64,000 nt of DNA, taken from Phalacrocorax aristotelis (lineage: Eukaryota; Chordata; Aves; Suliformes; Phalacrocoracidae). The stretch spans positions 30,878,226 through 30,942,225 of the forward strand of contig NC_134276.1 in NCBI RefSeq assembly GCF_949628215.1, read 5' to 3'. The notes beneath the pieces were generated by a model. It saw only the letters and a list, made by a program, of their open reading frames with translations, was not told the DNA's origin and made no database searches. Both the position numbers and the translations under genes were made by a program. Positions 53,634 to 64,000 of this stretch are shown piece after piece (positions within the stretch are counted from its first letter, which is position 1; every line of letters starts with the position of its first letter).

Positions 53634-54163
53634 TCATAGAATCATAGACTATCTCAAGTTGGAAGGGACCCATAAGGATCATCGAGTCCAACTCCCTGCT
53701 TCTCGCAGGACTACCTAACACTCAATTGTATCTCTAAGAGCATCATCCAGAAGCTCCTTGAACTCTGACAGGCTTGGTGCCATGACCACTTCCCTGGGGA
53801 GCCTGTTCCAGTGACCAGCCACCCTCTCAGTGAAGAACCTTTTTCTAATGTCCAATCTGAACTTCCCCTGATGCAGCTTCATTCTATTTCCTCGTGTCCT
53901 ATCGCTGGTCACCAGAGAGAGATCAGCACCTCCCCCTCCACTGACCTGCTTGGGGAATTTGTAGACTGTGATGAAGTCACCCTTCAGCCTTCTCTTCTCC
54001 AAGCTGAACAAACTAAGTGGCCTCAGCTGCTCCTCATTAGTCTTGCCCTTGAGACCTTTTATCATCTTGGTCACGCTCCTCTGGACACACTCTAATAGTC
54101 TGATGTCCGTATATTGAGGCACCCAAGCTGCACAGAGTACTCAAGGCGGGGCCACACCAGTGA
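53634..54163 (-). mobile_element. CR1 LINE 3' end
   Basis: The plus strand begins with the antisense CR1 3' terminal repeat (TCATAGAATCATAGA) and continues with the antisense body to about 54163. On the minus strand an uninterrupted 135-codon frame (53715-54122) encodes the reverse-transcriptase C-terminus, with the typical LFSLEKRRLKGD, SDRTRGN, FRLDIRKRFFTERV and HWNRLPREVV blocks. The element is 5'-truncated, as most CR1 copies are. The open frame suggests a younger insertion than the one at 43.5 kb. Confidence 0.95.
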
Positions 54164-54223
54164 TATCCCACAGCAAATTATGTTTATGCATGTTGATAAG
54201 AACTAAAACTAAGTGTCCTTTAG

Positions 54224-54493
54224 GTGAATTGTCCTAATTATAATACTAAAAATCCCACCCTTAGGCCCAAGAAGCAGACTATGGCAGATATTGTAGTGAA
54301 AAAATATACCATCTGTTGTGCTAATAACCCAAAAATCATGAAGAAGTTTATGGGAGGACTTGTAAGACAAGGAATAACTCCCGGGGAATACTGGCAGATA
54401 GACTTTTCAGAGTTACCTAGATGTAATCAGTATAAATATCTACTGTTACCCTCAAGAGGCAAGTTTCTAAACTTCACGAGGAAGCACACCTGA
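54224..54493 (+). pseudogene. Endogenous retrovirus integrase (pol) remnant
   Basis: An 89-codon frame contains the end of an integrase zinc-binding segment (CCANNPK) and the start of the catalytic core (YWQIDFSELP...YKYLLL). This is the pattern of gammaretrovirus-like integrases. The first catalytic Asp lies in IDF. The frame is cut soon after, so the remaining core and C-terminal domain are missing. No LTRs, gag or env were recognised nearby. It is a short fossil fragment, lying about 60 bases from the CR1 copy. Confidence 0.75.
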
Positions 54494-54540
54494 AGTGGAC
54501 AGAAGCCCTACTTCTGTAGTAGGCTAGGCTGGGCTGGGCG

Positions 54541-54747
54541 TTCTTCAAGAAGGAAGTATTAAAGGCACAGGAGCAGGCTGTCCTCATATGCCGTAAGACC
54601 AACCAGCGGGGAAGACGACCAGCCTGGCTGAATGGGGAGCTTTGGCTGGCATTCAGGAAAAAGAGGAGAGTTTACCACTTTTGGAAGAAGGGGCAGGCAG
54701 AACTGACCTCCGGGAGAAGAATTGTGGTCTTCAGATGTGCCAACTAG
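54541..54747 (+). pseudogene. LINE (CR1-like) ORF2 fragment
   Basis: The open frame reads FFKKEVLKAQEQAV...RRPAWLNGELWLAFRKKRRVYHFWKKGQ and then stops. The RRPAWLN-L--RKKR-VY--WKKGQ pattern is the segment between endonuclease and reverse transcriptase in bird CR1-like ORF2. It is on the strand opposite to the CR1 copy at 53634-54163, so it is a separate insertion or the result of a rearrangement. Confidence 0.65.
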
Positions 54748-57700
54748 TGATGTAAGGTGTCCTGCAGATCCACTTACCTAACACACTGAAGAAAAATTAA
54801 ACACCCCTGTAGTCTCGTGGACGTTGAAGTCTCCCATCTAAGTAATTCTGTGCTTTTTCCACGTTCGTTTTGCAGCTATCACCCACCCGTTCATTCACTC
54901 CTACAAGATCTTCTGCTTTTCCTTGTCTGGTGGTGTTGAAATTTCTGACAGCTCTGTTAACTGTCCTCCCTTCAATACAATAAGTTGTGTCTCTTTGGTC
55001 CCACAAAGGCAGCGACTCTTTCCAGCTGAATTTTATTCCTTAACTCCCTCTCTGTAATGGGAAGGAAGTTTGCTTTCTTCTGTGGGCCTCTGCTTGCCCT
55101 TGTCACATAGCCTTTTCCTCTGTTCCACCACTGACCAAGCCGAGGAGTGAGCTAAAGACACAATAAAAAGACGCAAAGATGAAAGGATAGAAGGATGAGC
55201 ATGCCTCTGTTTGTTGTTGAATACAACATTGTAAATAAAACGGTATGTCAGCAATTATTTTATTACTCAGTTTAGTTATCACTGGGAAACAAAACAAAAC
55301 CCAGAGACCACTCTTTTCAGAAGGCCCTCAATGAAAGCTACAAACTGCCTTTGAAATTCAAAGAAAATTGAGTTCCTGACTCCACAGCGCTAGCAAAACC
55401 CGAGGCTTGATGTTTCCAATCTATTGCCTTTTTTTCCCAGTGGAGAATCGGGATGGAACAATGTTGCAACGTTTAATTCTTCACAGTTTTACTCAGCTGA
55501 CTGGTGTAGCAGAAACTTGCTTAGAAAGCAAAGCCCTAAATTCATTCTCTAAAGCAGACTTGTACACATTACTCTTTCCAACCTTTAGGGCTACATTCAT
55601 AATCTTTCTGACCAGAAAGAAGCCACCAATTATTGAACCATTGCATTAGAATGGAAACAGAGTAGAAACGGAGGAAGGATTCTTGGAAAAATTTACACAT
55701 CAGATCACACTTCAGGGGGTTATTTCAGCAGAAACTACACGATGGTCTAGAAAACCGACATTCCCCCTGCTTTTTTTTTAATAGAAGTCAGATTTATTTG
55801 TATTTTATGCGATGACTAGTGATTTACATCCCACCCACCCATTTGAGAATATTCAGGGCTCCAGGCATATCTCCAGCCAGTTCCAGACTATTCAAATCAT
55901 TGTTGGCCCATCCATTTACTAGTCACAACAAGGCCTTCTGTGACTAATTATGGCCTCACTGCAGCAGGAGAGGCAGCTTCAAAGAATGGGAATCTTCAGA
56001 CGCGCTAGCAGTTCCCTTGGTTCCCAAATTCTTTATTTATGTGGATTACATTGGGTTGACAGATTTAACTGGGCTGTTGAAGATATGGTCAAAGAAGTGG
56101 AGTCACTCCCTTCCCTTTTATTGTTTTCTGAAGACATAACAGTCATACGCATCTGTCACTAGGGAGAGGAAGTTCTCCATCACTGGACTTGATTTGGGCT
56201 TTTATATGCTGTTTCAGTAGCATCTGGGAATAGATCAATATAATATTTGGTAGGGAGTTGTATTTCCTCGCGATGCACTGTAAATCTTTTATTGTAGATA
56301 CTCCCACTGTTTATCGTTGAAAATCAATAAAAATAAACCTTGTAAAGTTAAAGCCTGGCAACGGTTCAGCACAAATCAGAGGGAAGGAGTAAGAGGGAAT
56401 GAGTCTCCCTCCCCCTCTTGGATAGCTCCCATCTTGTTTCCCAATGAATATTCAATAACACTTTTCTGCAATCTGGGAACAAATTTTAAAAAAAAATATT
56501 CAAAGTTACAAACGCTTCGTTGTGATCTCAGACAGGACTTCTGATCCACTTTGGCAGCTTTCTGGTACTGAATTCAGCTGTGGTCTGAAATGGGGTATCA
56601 CCCAGATTATCTCCTGGATATACCTTGGAACTTTCCCTACCAGAGACAGACAAAAGCACATCACCCTTGTTCAGCTCAGATTAAAGGAGTTATTTCTGAG
56701 CATCGGAAAGCTGGAAGCTAACCAAAACAGGTAAAAAGTGGGAACGGTCCAAAGTTGGAAGAGAAGTTGCTACCCCTGCTTGCGAGCCTGTAGAAGCCGG
56801 GCACGATGCACTTACCCCAGCATCAATTGTTTGCCCCATGGCTATTAATTCCTCATACACTGCATCTTAGGGTGGAGGCTTCTACTATTTTCACAAGATT
56901 CAACTACGCAGGGAAGTCAAAATAGTTTGGAATTCTTCAGTAAAGGGGAAAACTTGCCAGTACTAAGGCCAGTGCTGAGAGATCAGTCTTTTTCAGTCTA
57001 AGCATAGTATCAATTGCAATAGCTTTATTTAAACACCTGTTCTTAAATCAGTTATTCAATCTTATGAGCACTGAAGGTAGAACCTGTAAGAATGCAGTGA
57101 CTGAACTTCCTAAAAGAACAAAAACCCTCATGAATTGTCATACTGAAATCAATACCCAAAGGAAAAGGAGTTTTACGTCAAGACTCTCCTCCCTGGTACC
57201 AGCAGATTCCTGAACAATGCAGGTGGTAAATAAATGACGTGTCCCCAGAAGAGGTAGAAGGACATAAGAAAACTTCTCAGCATGTGAAGAACCAGCCAAA
57301 AAGTTACTTAAAAGCACAAAAATGTAATCAATTAGTATGGAAGGAAGTCAACATGGTGCAAGAACGGGGGGGCAGAAAAAGCGTGGTGCCTCTGTCCTGT
57401 TGGGCTATCCAGCAGGCACCACAAGGCCGTATTGATAAAGCCCTTGACAATCCTGAATACAGAAAATCAGGGTGAAATCCAAATACAAAGAAGGGAAAAG
57501 TGACTAAAATAAGAACAAAAACATACGACAAGTAAGGTGTCGTCTGCCTTTTGTGAATCTAGCAGCAATCTATCTGACCATCAAGCTATTTAAATTATCT
57601 ACTTCTGCCATGTAAACTGCAGTCCATGTAGGACAGAACGACGGCGTTATCTTACCTTTTCCCTTCCTTTACCTCTAGTGATTTTACTGTTCTGGGAGTC

Positions 57701-59538
57701 CGCTTGTGTGTTAAAAAGCAGAAGAGAGCTCACTGCTCACCATAAGCGAGCGGGAGGGCTGCTCCCCAGCACTACGGCAGTCAGTTTCTAGCATCTCAGG
57801 CAGTGGAACAGTTTGCACATTTTTGCCAAATCCAAGGAATAATAAAAAGGCAAATACAGCAGTAAGTTTACTGAAATCTGCAAATTTTGCACCTTCCCAG
57901 GAAAAAGGAATCGTCTTGAGAAAGTTGGCAATGGCTGGGAGAAGCAGAGCATGCCAGTGATTGCAAATTCCAACTTCACTGGAAAAAAAAAATCTAAATG
58001 TTTCAAAATCCCATTCCTATTTAATAAAAAATCAGGCTAGATGTGAGCGATCAGAGGTCCTGGCTCTGTCATATGCAAAAGCAGGACCAAGTCACCAATG
58101 ATACGCTCAGGTCCAGCAGAGAATGTATTGTGAGATCCTAGAGCTGACTTGCCTGCCAACATTTGGGTGGAAGTGCTCAGTTTAACACATAACCTGGTTT
58201 TGACCACGCAGCTTTTAAAATCACACAGACTCATTGCTAACCTGGGCCCCTGTCAGCCAAATTCTTGCCAAAGCCAGGTGTGCTTGTGTGTATATATATA
58301 ACCTTTAAGCAGCTTAGGAGATGTAGTCCCATTATCACATTATTCTCAACCCAGAAAGCTTGAGAACAACCAAAGAGGACCTCATTGTTGCTGCTGAACT
58401 TGTGTCAAGCTAAAATGCACTGCAGCGGTAGCAAAAGAAATGAGATGTCCGATAGTGGCACCACCAGCCTGGGAAGATCCATTTCATTGAAACTCCCAAG
58501 GGCAAGAAACAGAAGGGTGATTCCCTCCACCCACCCCCATTTTAAGTGCTGCAAATAAAGTAATAAATTCACATTTTCAAGCTATGAAAAGTCAGAGCTA
58601 ATTAGTCAGCCAAGAAAGCCCAGTCGAGCTCTACCTGGCTGTCTCTAACTTTGGGAAGATGGTGTTTTATCAACAACAACAGTCAGATTCAAAGAAGGAA
58701 TCCTTGAAATTACTGCTATCATCTTTCCCTGCCTTGAAGGGAGGACAAAAGATTCTTAATTTATACAGCCTCATTAACTTATCTCTCCTGGTACCTGAGC
58801 CAGTTTTGGCATCTTTACAAAGCGTTGTACAGGGCTAACATTCCCAAGGCTTTTAAAGCCACTTCTGCCAAGCCTTCCTCCTAAGTACGTTTTGCATTTA
58901 ACAAGCTTCAAGAAATCCTTTATACTATTTTGTTTAAAATTGTACTAACTCTTCCATCTGAAGGACTGTTTATCATATTTTCATTCTTTTTATAGTTAAA
59001 GGTCTAAAAATTAACCGACCCTTTGTTCACAAAGACCTTTATCATTTAATTCTCCGCACTGAAGAGCAGCTCAATGCCTTCGGAGTGGGAGGAGAGGACA
59101 GAGGAGCATTCTGCAAGAGACAGTAACACGTTATTTCTTGGACACTAGTGGTGGCTTCACAAAGCCACTTTGTCATGCCTGGAGCCACACAACTTGGGTT
59201 GTTTCTATTACATTGCTTTCAGCTAATTGCAAGAGAATCCATGTATATTTATATTTTGAAAGTAGAAGGAATATCCATTCGCTGAGGTTTGCTTTCCTCC
59301 TCCAGCCGCTTCTCCAAACTCTTGGGATGACAGTTGTGTCAAGCTGTTATTTCTTCATATATTACCATGTATTTAAAATCTACTTAGAGATTAGAACAGA
59401 ACATAAAAACGTTTTACTAGAAGGAATGGCTGATTTTTTGTGAGTCCTAATATAACATTTAGCCACAGAGAAAAACAGAAACGACCCTTGAAAATGCTGG
59501 AATCTCGTCCACAAAACCAGTATTGAACCTGCGGTTCT
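54748..59538. other. No recognised gene
   Basis: Intergenic sequence, 3' of KCNRG, with short ORFs only. In mammals DLEU2 exons continue antisense through the corresponding interval. No clear exon could be picked here. Confidence 0.5.
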
Positions 59539-59544
59539 TTTATT
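59539..59544 (-). terminator. Candidate KCNRG polyadenylation signal
   Basis: An AATAAA hexamer on the minus strand lies 184 bases after the KCNRG stop. It is a better-placed candidate than the AATAAA that overlaps the stop codon at 59727-59732. The cleavage site itself cannot be seen. Confidence 0.4.
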
Positions 59545-59727
59545 TAGAGCTGAAGAGGGTGGAGCGGTAGAAGGCAGGAAAGCAATTTTTTTTTTCTGAA
59601 TACTTGAAAAAAAAAATTATTTGTTTATCACTTCCCTCAATAGTTGCAGTTTCAAACAAGCCAACAAAAAAGGCCACTAGTGCCAACACACCCCTCTCCC
59701 ACCTTCAAAAGATGAAAGGAAAAGCCT

Positions 59728-59980
59728 TTATTTCCCTTTCTGCGCTTGGGTTCTCTTTGCCTGCGCCACCCCGGAGCTCCCCGGGGTTTGGTTCACCGTG
59801 ACAGTAAGGCCTGCTGGCCTCTTCGTCCTTTCAAAACTGTAGCATTCGACTTTGTCTTCACCGGAGACTGTCCTGGTGCTCATGAGGCGAAATCCATCCT
59901 TCAGTAAAGTGTCAAGCAGCAGGCCTAGCACATTAGTACCGTTTATCAGCTTTCTATTATCAGGCTTTATGGAAACATAC
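59728..59980 (-). CDS. KCNRG: KCNRG terminal coding exon
   Basis: This exon encodes residues 191-273. Its acceptor is a pyrimidine-rich tract ending TTTTAG at 59981-59982. The reading frame continues exactly from exon 1 by completing an Arg codon. The conserved core YVSIKPDNRK...GFRLMSTRTVS...CYSFER lies in the first about 50 codons. The rest is low in conservation and rich in Gln, Lys and Thr. The TAA stop lies inside an AATAAA hexamer (59727-59732). Confidence 0.94.
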
Positions 59981-62434
59981 CTAAAATAAGAAAAAAGCAG
60001 TTACAACACACTTTAATAACTTATTTTTTAAAAACAAACCAGGTCCTCAGATGGTGCAGATCAGCACTGTTGCATAGGTTTACTGCAACCAAGGTTCCGG
60101 ATATTTTTTTCCTCCTTTGAGGGCAATTTAACTCTTTCCCTCATTGTAAGAACAGTAATTCTCAGTTCATCCAGTTACATGTTGGGAAAGAAGCACTTCT
60201 TCGCACCCACACCAAAACTTACTTTCTTAAGAAACAGCTGTGACAAACTCCATCTTATTTAATTTAATGGAGGAGAGGTGAATGGCACACTCTGCATAAT
60301 GCTGCAACAGCTTTTCACGTCAGGCTAGATGATGGAAAGGACAGCGAAGTCACATTCGCCCCAATAGCATCACTTTTCATGACACGGGATCTCTCTCTAC
60401 AAACAGTGACATTTATTGCAAAGTTACCTTGTACAGCAGGTCTCGTGGTAAACAAGTATGAAAATCATTTTCACATCGCCTCGAATTATTTTACTTGATA
60501 TAAAGTAAAGTTTAAGAATCTATCCAGACATTTTGAGGAACAGAAGTCAGGTATAAATACTATTACAAAATACATAAGCTGACCGGGGCGAAACCGTTCC
60601 GCGGTTCACAGGAAAGTACACCAAACATTCATGAAAAGCACAAAAAAGGCAAAAGAGTCCATGTCGCCACAAAGGCTAAGTCGATAGAAATTCAGCAGGC
60701 AACATAATCAAACTCGACTTGTTTCATTACTCGAGACAAGCTTTTCTATTGATCTGCAGAGGAAAATCTTTACCAAGGCTAAAGAAATAAAGGAAAGAAT
60801 GAGGAATATTTCCCCATTATTTATGCTGCCATAACCTACTCAGCCAATTGTTAGCCCATTAAAATTAGTAATACATTATAAAGTTAAGGTTTGGCACATA
60901 AATATATGTTGCTTCACAAATGCAAAGTAGTTTTTCTTCTACTTGCTTAGCTAAAGGAAGCTAGAAGAAAGATAAACTTTTTTTTTTTTTTTAATAATCA
61001 AAAGACTGCTCTGTTGATTCATATATTCAGAAAGAATAACCCTTTTGGAAACATTTCAGTGGAATTTCCATAAAATTCCAGATGTTCTAACAGCCACAGA
61101 GGACAAATTAGATTACATTTTCTTATACAGTAAGAACGTGTCTCCATACAATAGAGACATCCAGCAAAAGCTTGTTTAAAAAATGTTGTTGTTAGAATAC
61201 GATACTGCTATCACAAAAATCACTGATATACAGTAATCTTAATAAAAACAGAACCTGGCTCTGAAAAAACCCACCGTGTAGCATATAGTTAATAATCTAA
61301 CCCTTCTCCCTCCCCCCAGTAAAAGGCTCTACAAAAGCTTTCCGGTCCCTGCATTGCAATCTGAGTTCTACTGGTGTTTCCAACCCTGTTTAGGCACTCT
61401 TTTTTTCCTCTTTTCCAAATTAAAGTCTTTTTGACCATGAACTAGTGGAGACTTTAGGCTTCTCCAGTAGTTCATGTCTTTGTTTTGTTTCCTTTGCTTC
61501 ATTTTACTCTGTGTTTTTCAAGTCTTCTAGAAGGTCACTGATGCCGTGAAATTCTAAAGCCTGGGAGAGCAAGTGAGGAGGAAAGGGCAGAGAGAGAGGG
61601 AGGGAGACCCAACAGAACTCAAAAACAAGCATCGAGAACAGTATTTTAGAAAGTTGAAGAACAGGCAAATCAGTGCAACAGAAATTAAATTGGGTATTTC
61701 AGAACTAGAAAAAGGTAACGTTCAACTAGCAGAAAGGAAACATTTCTCTCAGACAGCTGTCTGCTAGTTTCTGTAAAATGAGCTTTGCTAGCACGTAGCA
61801 TGTACTTCGTGAACTAGAAGTCATGAAGACATTCACATAATGAGAAGTCACACTAAAGACGGTACCTCGCCACAAACTGGTCACCAGCAGAGTAGTCAGT
61901 ACCACACTGAAAAACCATGTCGTGATGAGAAGGTCTTTCCAAAGGAAGGGGAACGAGAGAAGGAAAAGGGCTGCTCCAGCTCTGTCCTGACTGCTGCCCT
62001 GTAAACACAGTGATCTGTTCAGCCAGCCTCTCAACAGTGGTACTGCAGGAACCAAAGATCCGGAAAAATGCCTGCATCTCTTGGAGAGAAAAACGCACTT
62101 CCAAGATCTCCAGCCTTGGCTTCAGCAAGTGTTCCTGGCTCAGGAGGTCGGCCAGAAGGTAGAGTCCATAGAATTCTGCTTCTCTCTGCAGCCTCTGATA
62201 GTCTGAGAAATCACTAGGTAAGGAGACCTGGAGAGTCCTCAAGAAGTCCATGATGTAACTAAACAAAGTTCCATCTCTGTCCACAAAAAACTCTCCGTTC
62301 ACCAGTTTAAATTCCCGGTCGTCATCATTCAACATCCGTGCTAGCCTGGACTCGGGGAACTGCTGCAAGGTAGAAGCCCGCGTTACAAATCTCACACCTC
62401 CCACGCTCAGAACGACCACCCCTCGGTCACTCAT
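59728..62434 (-). CDS. KCNRG: KCNRG, potassium channel regulator, two coding exons (61866-62434 and 59728-59980)
   Basis: Joining the two exons gives an intact 273-aa protein; human KCNRG is about 272 aa. Residues about 6-105 form a T1/BTB (KCTD-type) domain, with SVGG at 10-13, FFVDRDGTLF at 49-58 and a REAEFYGL segment at 84-91. The C-terminal half carries HDMVFQCG at 170-177, YVSIKPDN at 191-198 and ECYSFER at 235-241, which match KCNRG as I remember it and not other KCTD paralogues. In mammals KCNRG sits at the ER, binds the T1 domain of Kv1 channels and lowers their surface current (known of the family). The start is chosen because an in-frame TGA lies six codons upstream (62450-62452) and G is at -3. 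The donor is GAG|GTACCG after 61866 and the acceptor is TTTTAG before 59980, joining within an Arg codon. The last about 25 residues diverge from human, as expected for a tail. A TRIM13 gene would lie further upstream, outside the window. Confidence 0.96.
59981..61865 (-). other. KCNRG intron
   Basis: This 1,885-bp intron has GT (61864-61865) and AG (59981-59982) ends. It is AT-rich with a T/A run near 60980. I see no coding sequence or recognisable repeat in it. Confidence 0.85.
61866..62434 (-). CDS. KCNRG: KCNRG first coding exon (T1/BTB domain)
   Basis: This exon encodes residues 1-189 plus two bases of codon 190, and holds the whole T1/BTB fold. The open frame runs six codons past the donor before a TAG in the intron, so an unspliced message would give a short-tailed isoform of about 193 aa. 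Human KCNRG also has a shorter isoform (known), but whether it is made this way here is inference. Confidence 0.94.
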
Positions 62435-62452
62435 CGCTATCTCGGCTACTCA

Positions 62453-64000
62453 AGAATCGTAACTCTCTGATCTATGTGTTTGTGACTTGGATCTTTCCTA
62501 AACTGCACAGCATCTGCAGCTGCAAGAACGATTCAGGGCTTTGAGCAAGTGTTTGGAGTGAGGTGTGGAGCAGCGACAGCATTCCCAGGCAACAAAGATG
62601 TAAATATCATGTACAATAGTTTTGTTTGCAGGGTTTGGTTGCTTGGGAACTTTGATTCTTGGAATTTAATGTTTTATTTTTGAAATGAACAGCTTGGAAG
62701 GACTACTGGAAGACAGTGAATTGACTGTCACAACTTATTAAATCTTGAGAGAGGCCAGCGAATATCCCCGAAGTATGGTACGCATTACATTTGCTTCCCA
62801 AAAACGTCAACTAAATGTTTTCATTCCATACATTGCTTCTCATAGGACCACTGCAAAAAGCAGTTAGATGTGCTTCAAGCAATATATTTCAGTCTCCTAT
62901 GCTCTTAAAGGAGGGCACTTCAGAGAACTCAAGCTTACAATTCACTTTAAATCACTGTTATCCTACAGCGAAGTCAATACACTCAGAAAATTAAATTAGT
63001 TCCTGAAACAAGGTACATGAAAATACAGTAACAGTACAAGAGCCTACATACGTTCCAATGCTATGCACTTCTGAACACCGACAACATTCATACTGCTGTC
63101 ACATCGTGCACTCTGTTCCAAAGAATCATCCCAACCTTTCTCCTGGCTTTTGGAATTACAACCTGAAGAGACAGAGGGGCAGGAGAGGAGCCGCTCTCCC
63201 TGCGACCTTTGCAGGGCTAGAGCGCAGGCTGCCTTCCTGTGGCTGGCCCCTGCATGCCTGTCACCACACTGAACTCTACGTTAAGGTCACCTTTTAAGAA
63301 GGCGTGGCTTCAGAGAACAAGGGATCTAAGAAGACAGCTCAGCTACCCCAACAGTTTGATGCTGGAAAACTAAACTGCAAAGTATGTACTACCTTGCAGC
63401 TTGTTCTTCTCTTATCAACCTCAACTGATTTCTTGTTACCCCTAGAATTTATGCTTGCCCTGAAGATATATTTTTGTATAGAACATGTAAACAATAACCA
63501 CTACCTACAGTAACCTGAATGCACGGGGTAATTACAACATTTGGCTTTACAAAAAAATACATATATGTATTTCAGTGAGAAGTAACACCCTCAGAGAGAA
63601 AGTGGTTCCAAAGAACGTGAATGATGCACTCTGCATTTTGCAGGGTAAGGGCAGCCCTCAGCAAGCCTCTCAGGACAGCACTCTGTACTGAGTCACAACT
63701 GTTCTTCCTCCTCCCAAAGCACCTCCCAGTTAGAAAAAAAAAATTAACTATGACCTTCTAGGAAGTGACACTTTTTATCTTCTTCTACAGTTACATTAAC
63801 ATTAAACTAAGTACACAGTTTGGCCCTATATTTTGGTAAGAAAAATGATTTACAGTGAATAATATTCCCATAATCACCACTGAAAGAAGGATCTAGAAAC
63901 AACATGTTTTTCAAAGCTCCATTTCATCTTCCAGTTTATCAGTACTCAAGCTATGTGAACAGCGTGAATGTTTTGGAAACATTTTGAATCTTTGAATGTT
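62453..64000. other. KCNRG upstream region; expected TRIM13 3' UTR
   Basis: No coding sequence of the RING/B-box type is visible on either strand. In mammals the TRIM13 3' UTR extends into KCNRG on the same strand, so this stretch may be TRIM13 3' UTR. A minus-strand AATAAA near 62672 could serve it. This is inference from synteny. Confidence 0.35.

Noticed and set aside
53811..54095. 94-codon plus-strand ORF
   Set aside because: It is the antisense shadow of the CR1 reverse-transcriptase frame.
61853..62434. Assignment to another KCTD paralogue (KCTD6, KCTD14, KCTD21)
   Set aside because: The C-terminal blocks (HDMVFQCG, YVSIKPDN, CYSFER), the two-exon join and the synteny with miR-15a/16-1 fit only KCNRG.
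62453..64000. TRIM13 coding sequence
   Set aside because: Expected nearby by synteny, but no RING, B-box or coiled-coil frame is present. It must lie beyond the right edge.
1..64000. CRISPR arrays, bacterial operons or a novel defence-like system
   Set aside because: This is an amniote nuclear locus with spliced genes, CpG island and LINEs. No regularly spaced direct repeats or compact gene clusters occur.

Overview
This is a vertebrate nuclear window, most likely from a bird. It is AT-rich, with long non-coding stretches, spliced genes and CR1-type LINE remnants. One gene encodes a clear orthologue of the potassium channel regulator KCNRG, and the miR-15a / miR-16-1 hairpin pair is present. 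Together these place the window in the region equivalent to human 13q14 (DLEU1 - DLEU2/miR-15a/16-1 - KCNRG - TRIM13), in inverted orientation. Species was not determined.

Layout. (1) 1-16 kb: AT-rich, no protein gene recognised. Several minus-strand segments have paired splice signals and could be exons of a DLEU1-like non-coding RNA running leftward. (2) About 15.9-19.6 kb: one large CpG island, very rich in G and C homopolymers, with a YY1-type site and splice donors on both strands. It is the likely shared or overlapping promoter of DLEU1 (minus) and DLEU2 (plus). (3) 19.6-40 kb: AT-rich intronic DNA of the DLEU2 host transcript, with candidate exons at about 24.3, 30.1, 36.5, 37.1 and 39.1 kb and two juxtaposed AG|GT sites that look like recursive splice sites. 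(4) 40.47-40.69 kb: pre-miR-15a and pre-miR-16-1, 58 bp apart on the plus strand. Two well-formed candidate exons follow at 40.8 and 41.3 kb. (5) 41.4-59.7 kb: mostly unassigned sequence, with a CR1 fragment at 43.5 kb and a small nest of decayed elements at 53.6-54.75 kb (CR1 3' end, endogenous retroviral integrase remnant, second LINE ORF2 piece). (6) 59.7-62.4 kb: KCNRG on the minus strand, two coding exons, 273 aa. (7) 62.5-64 kb: upstream of KCNRG, where the 3' part of TRIM13 would be expected by synteny. No TRIM13 coding sequence is visible.

How it fits together. The plus-strand DLEU2 transcript would start in the CpG island, be spliced, and release miR-15a and miR-16 from an intron. 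If it continues as in mammals, it runs antisense to KCNRG. KCNRG encodes a T1/BTB-domain protein that in mammals suppresses Kv channel assembly. The whole block is the orthologue of the locus deleted in human chronic lymphocytic leukaemia. I found no previously undescribed system. The least-explained items are the candidate recursive splice sites, the candidate lncRNA exons, and an ORF-rich GC-richer stretch at 50.4-52.7 kb.
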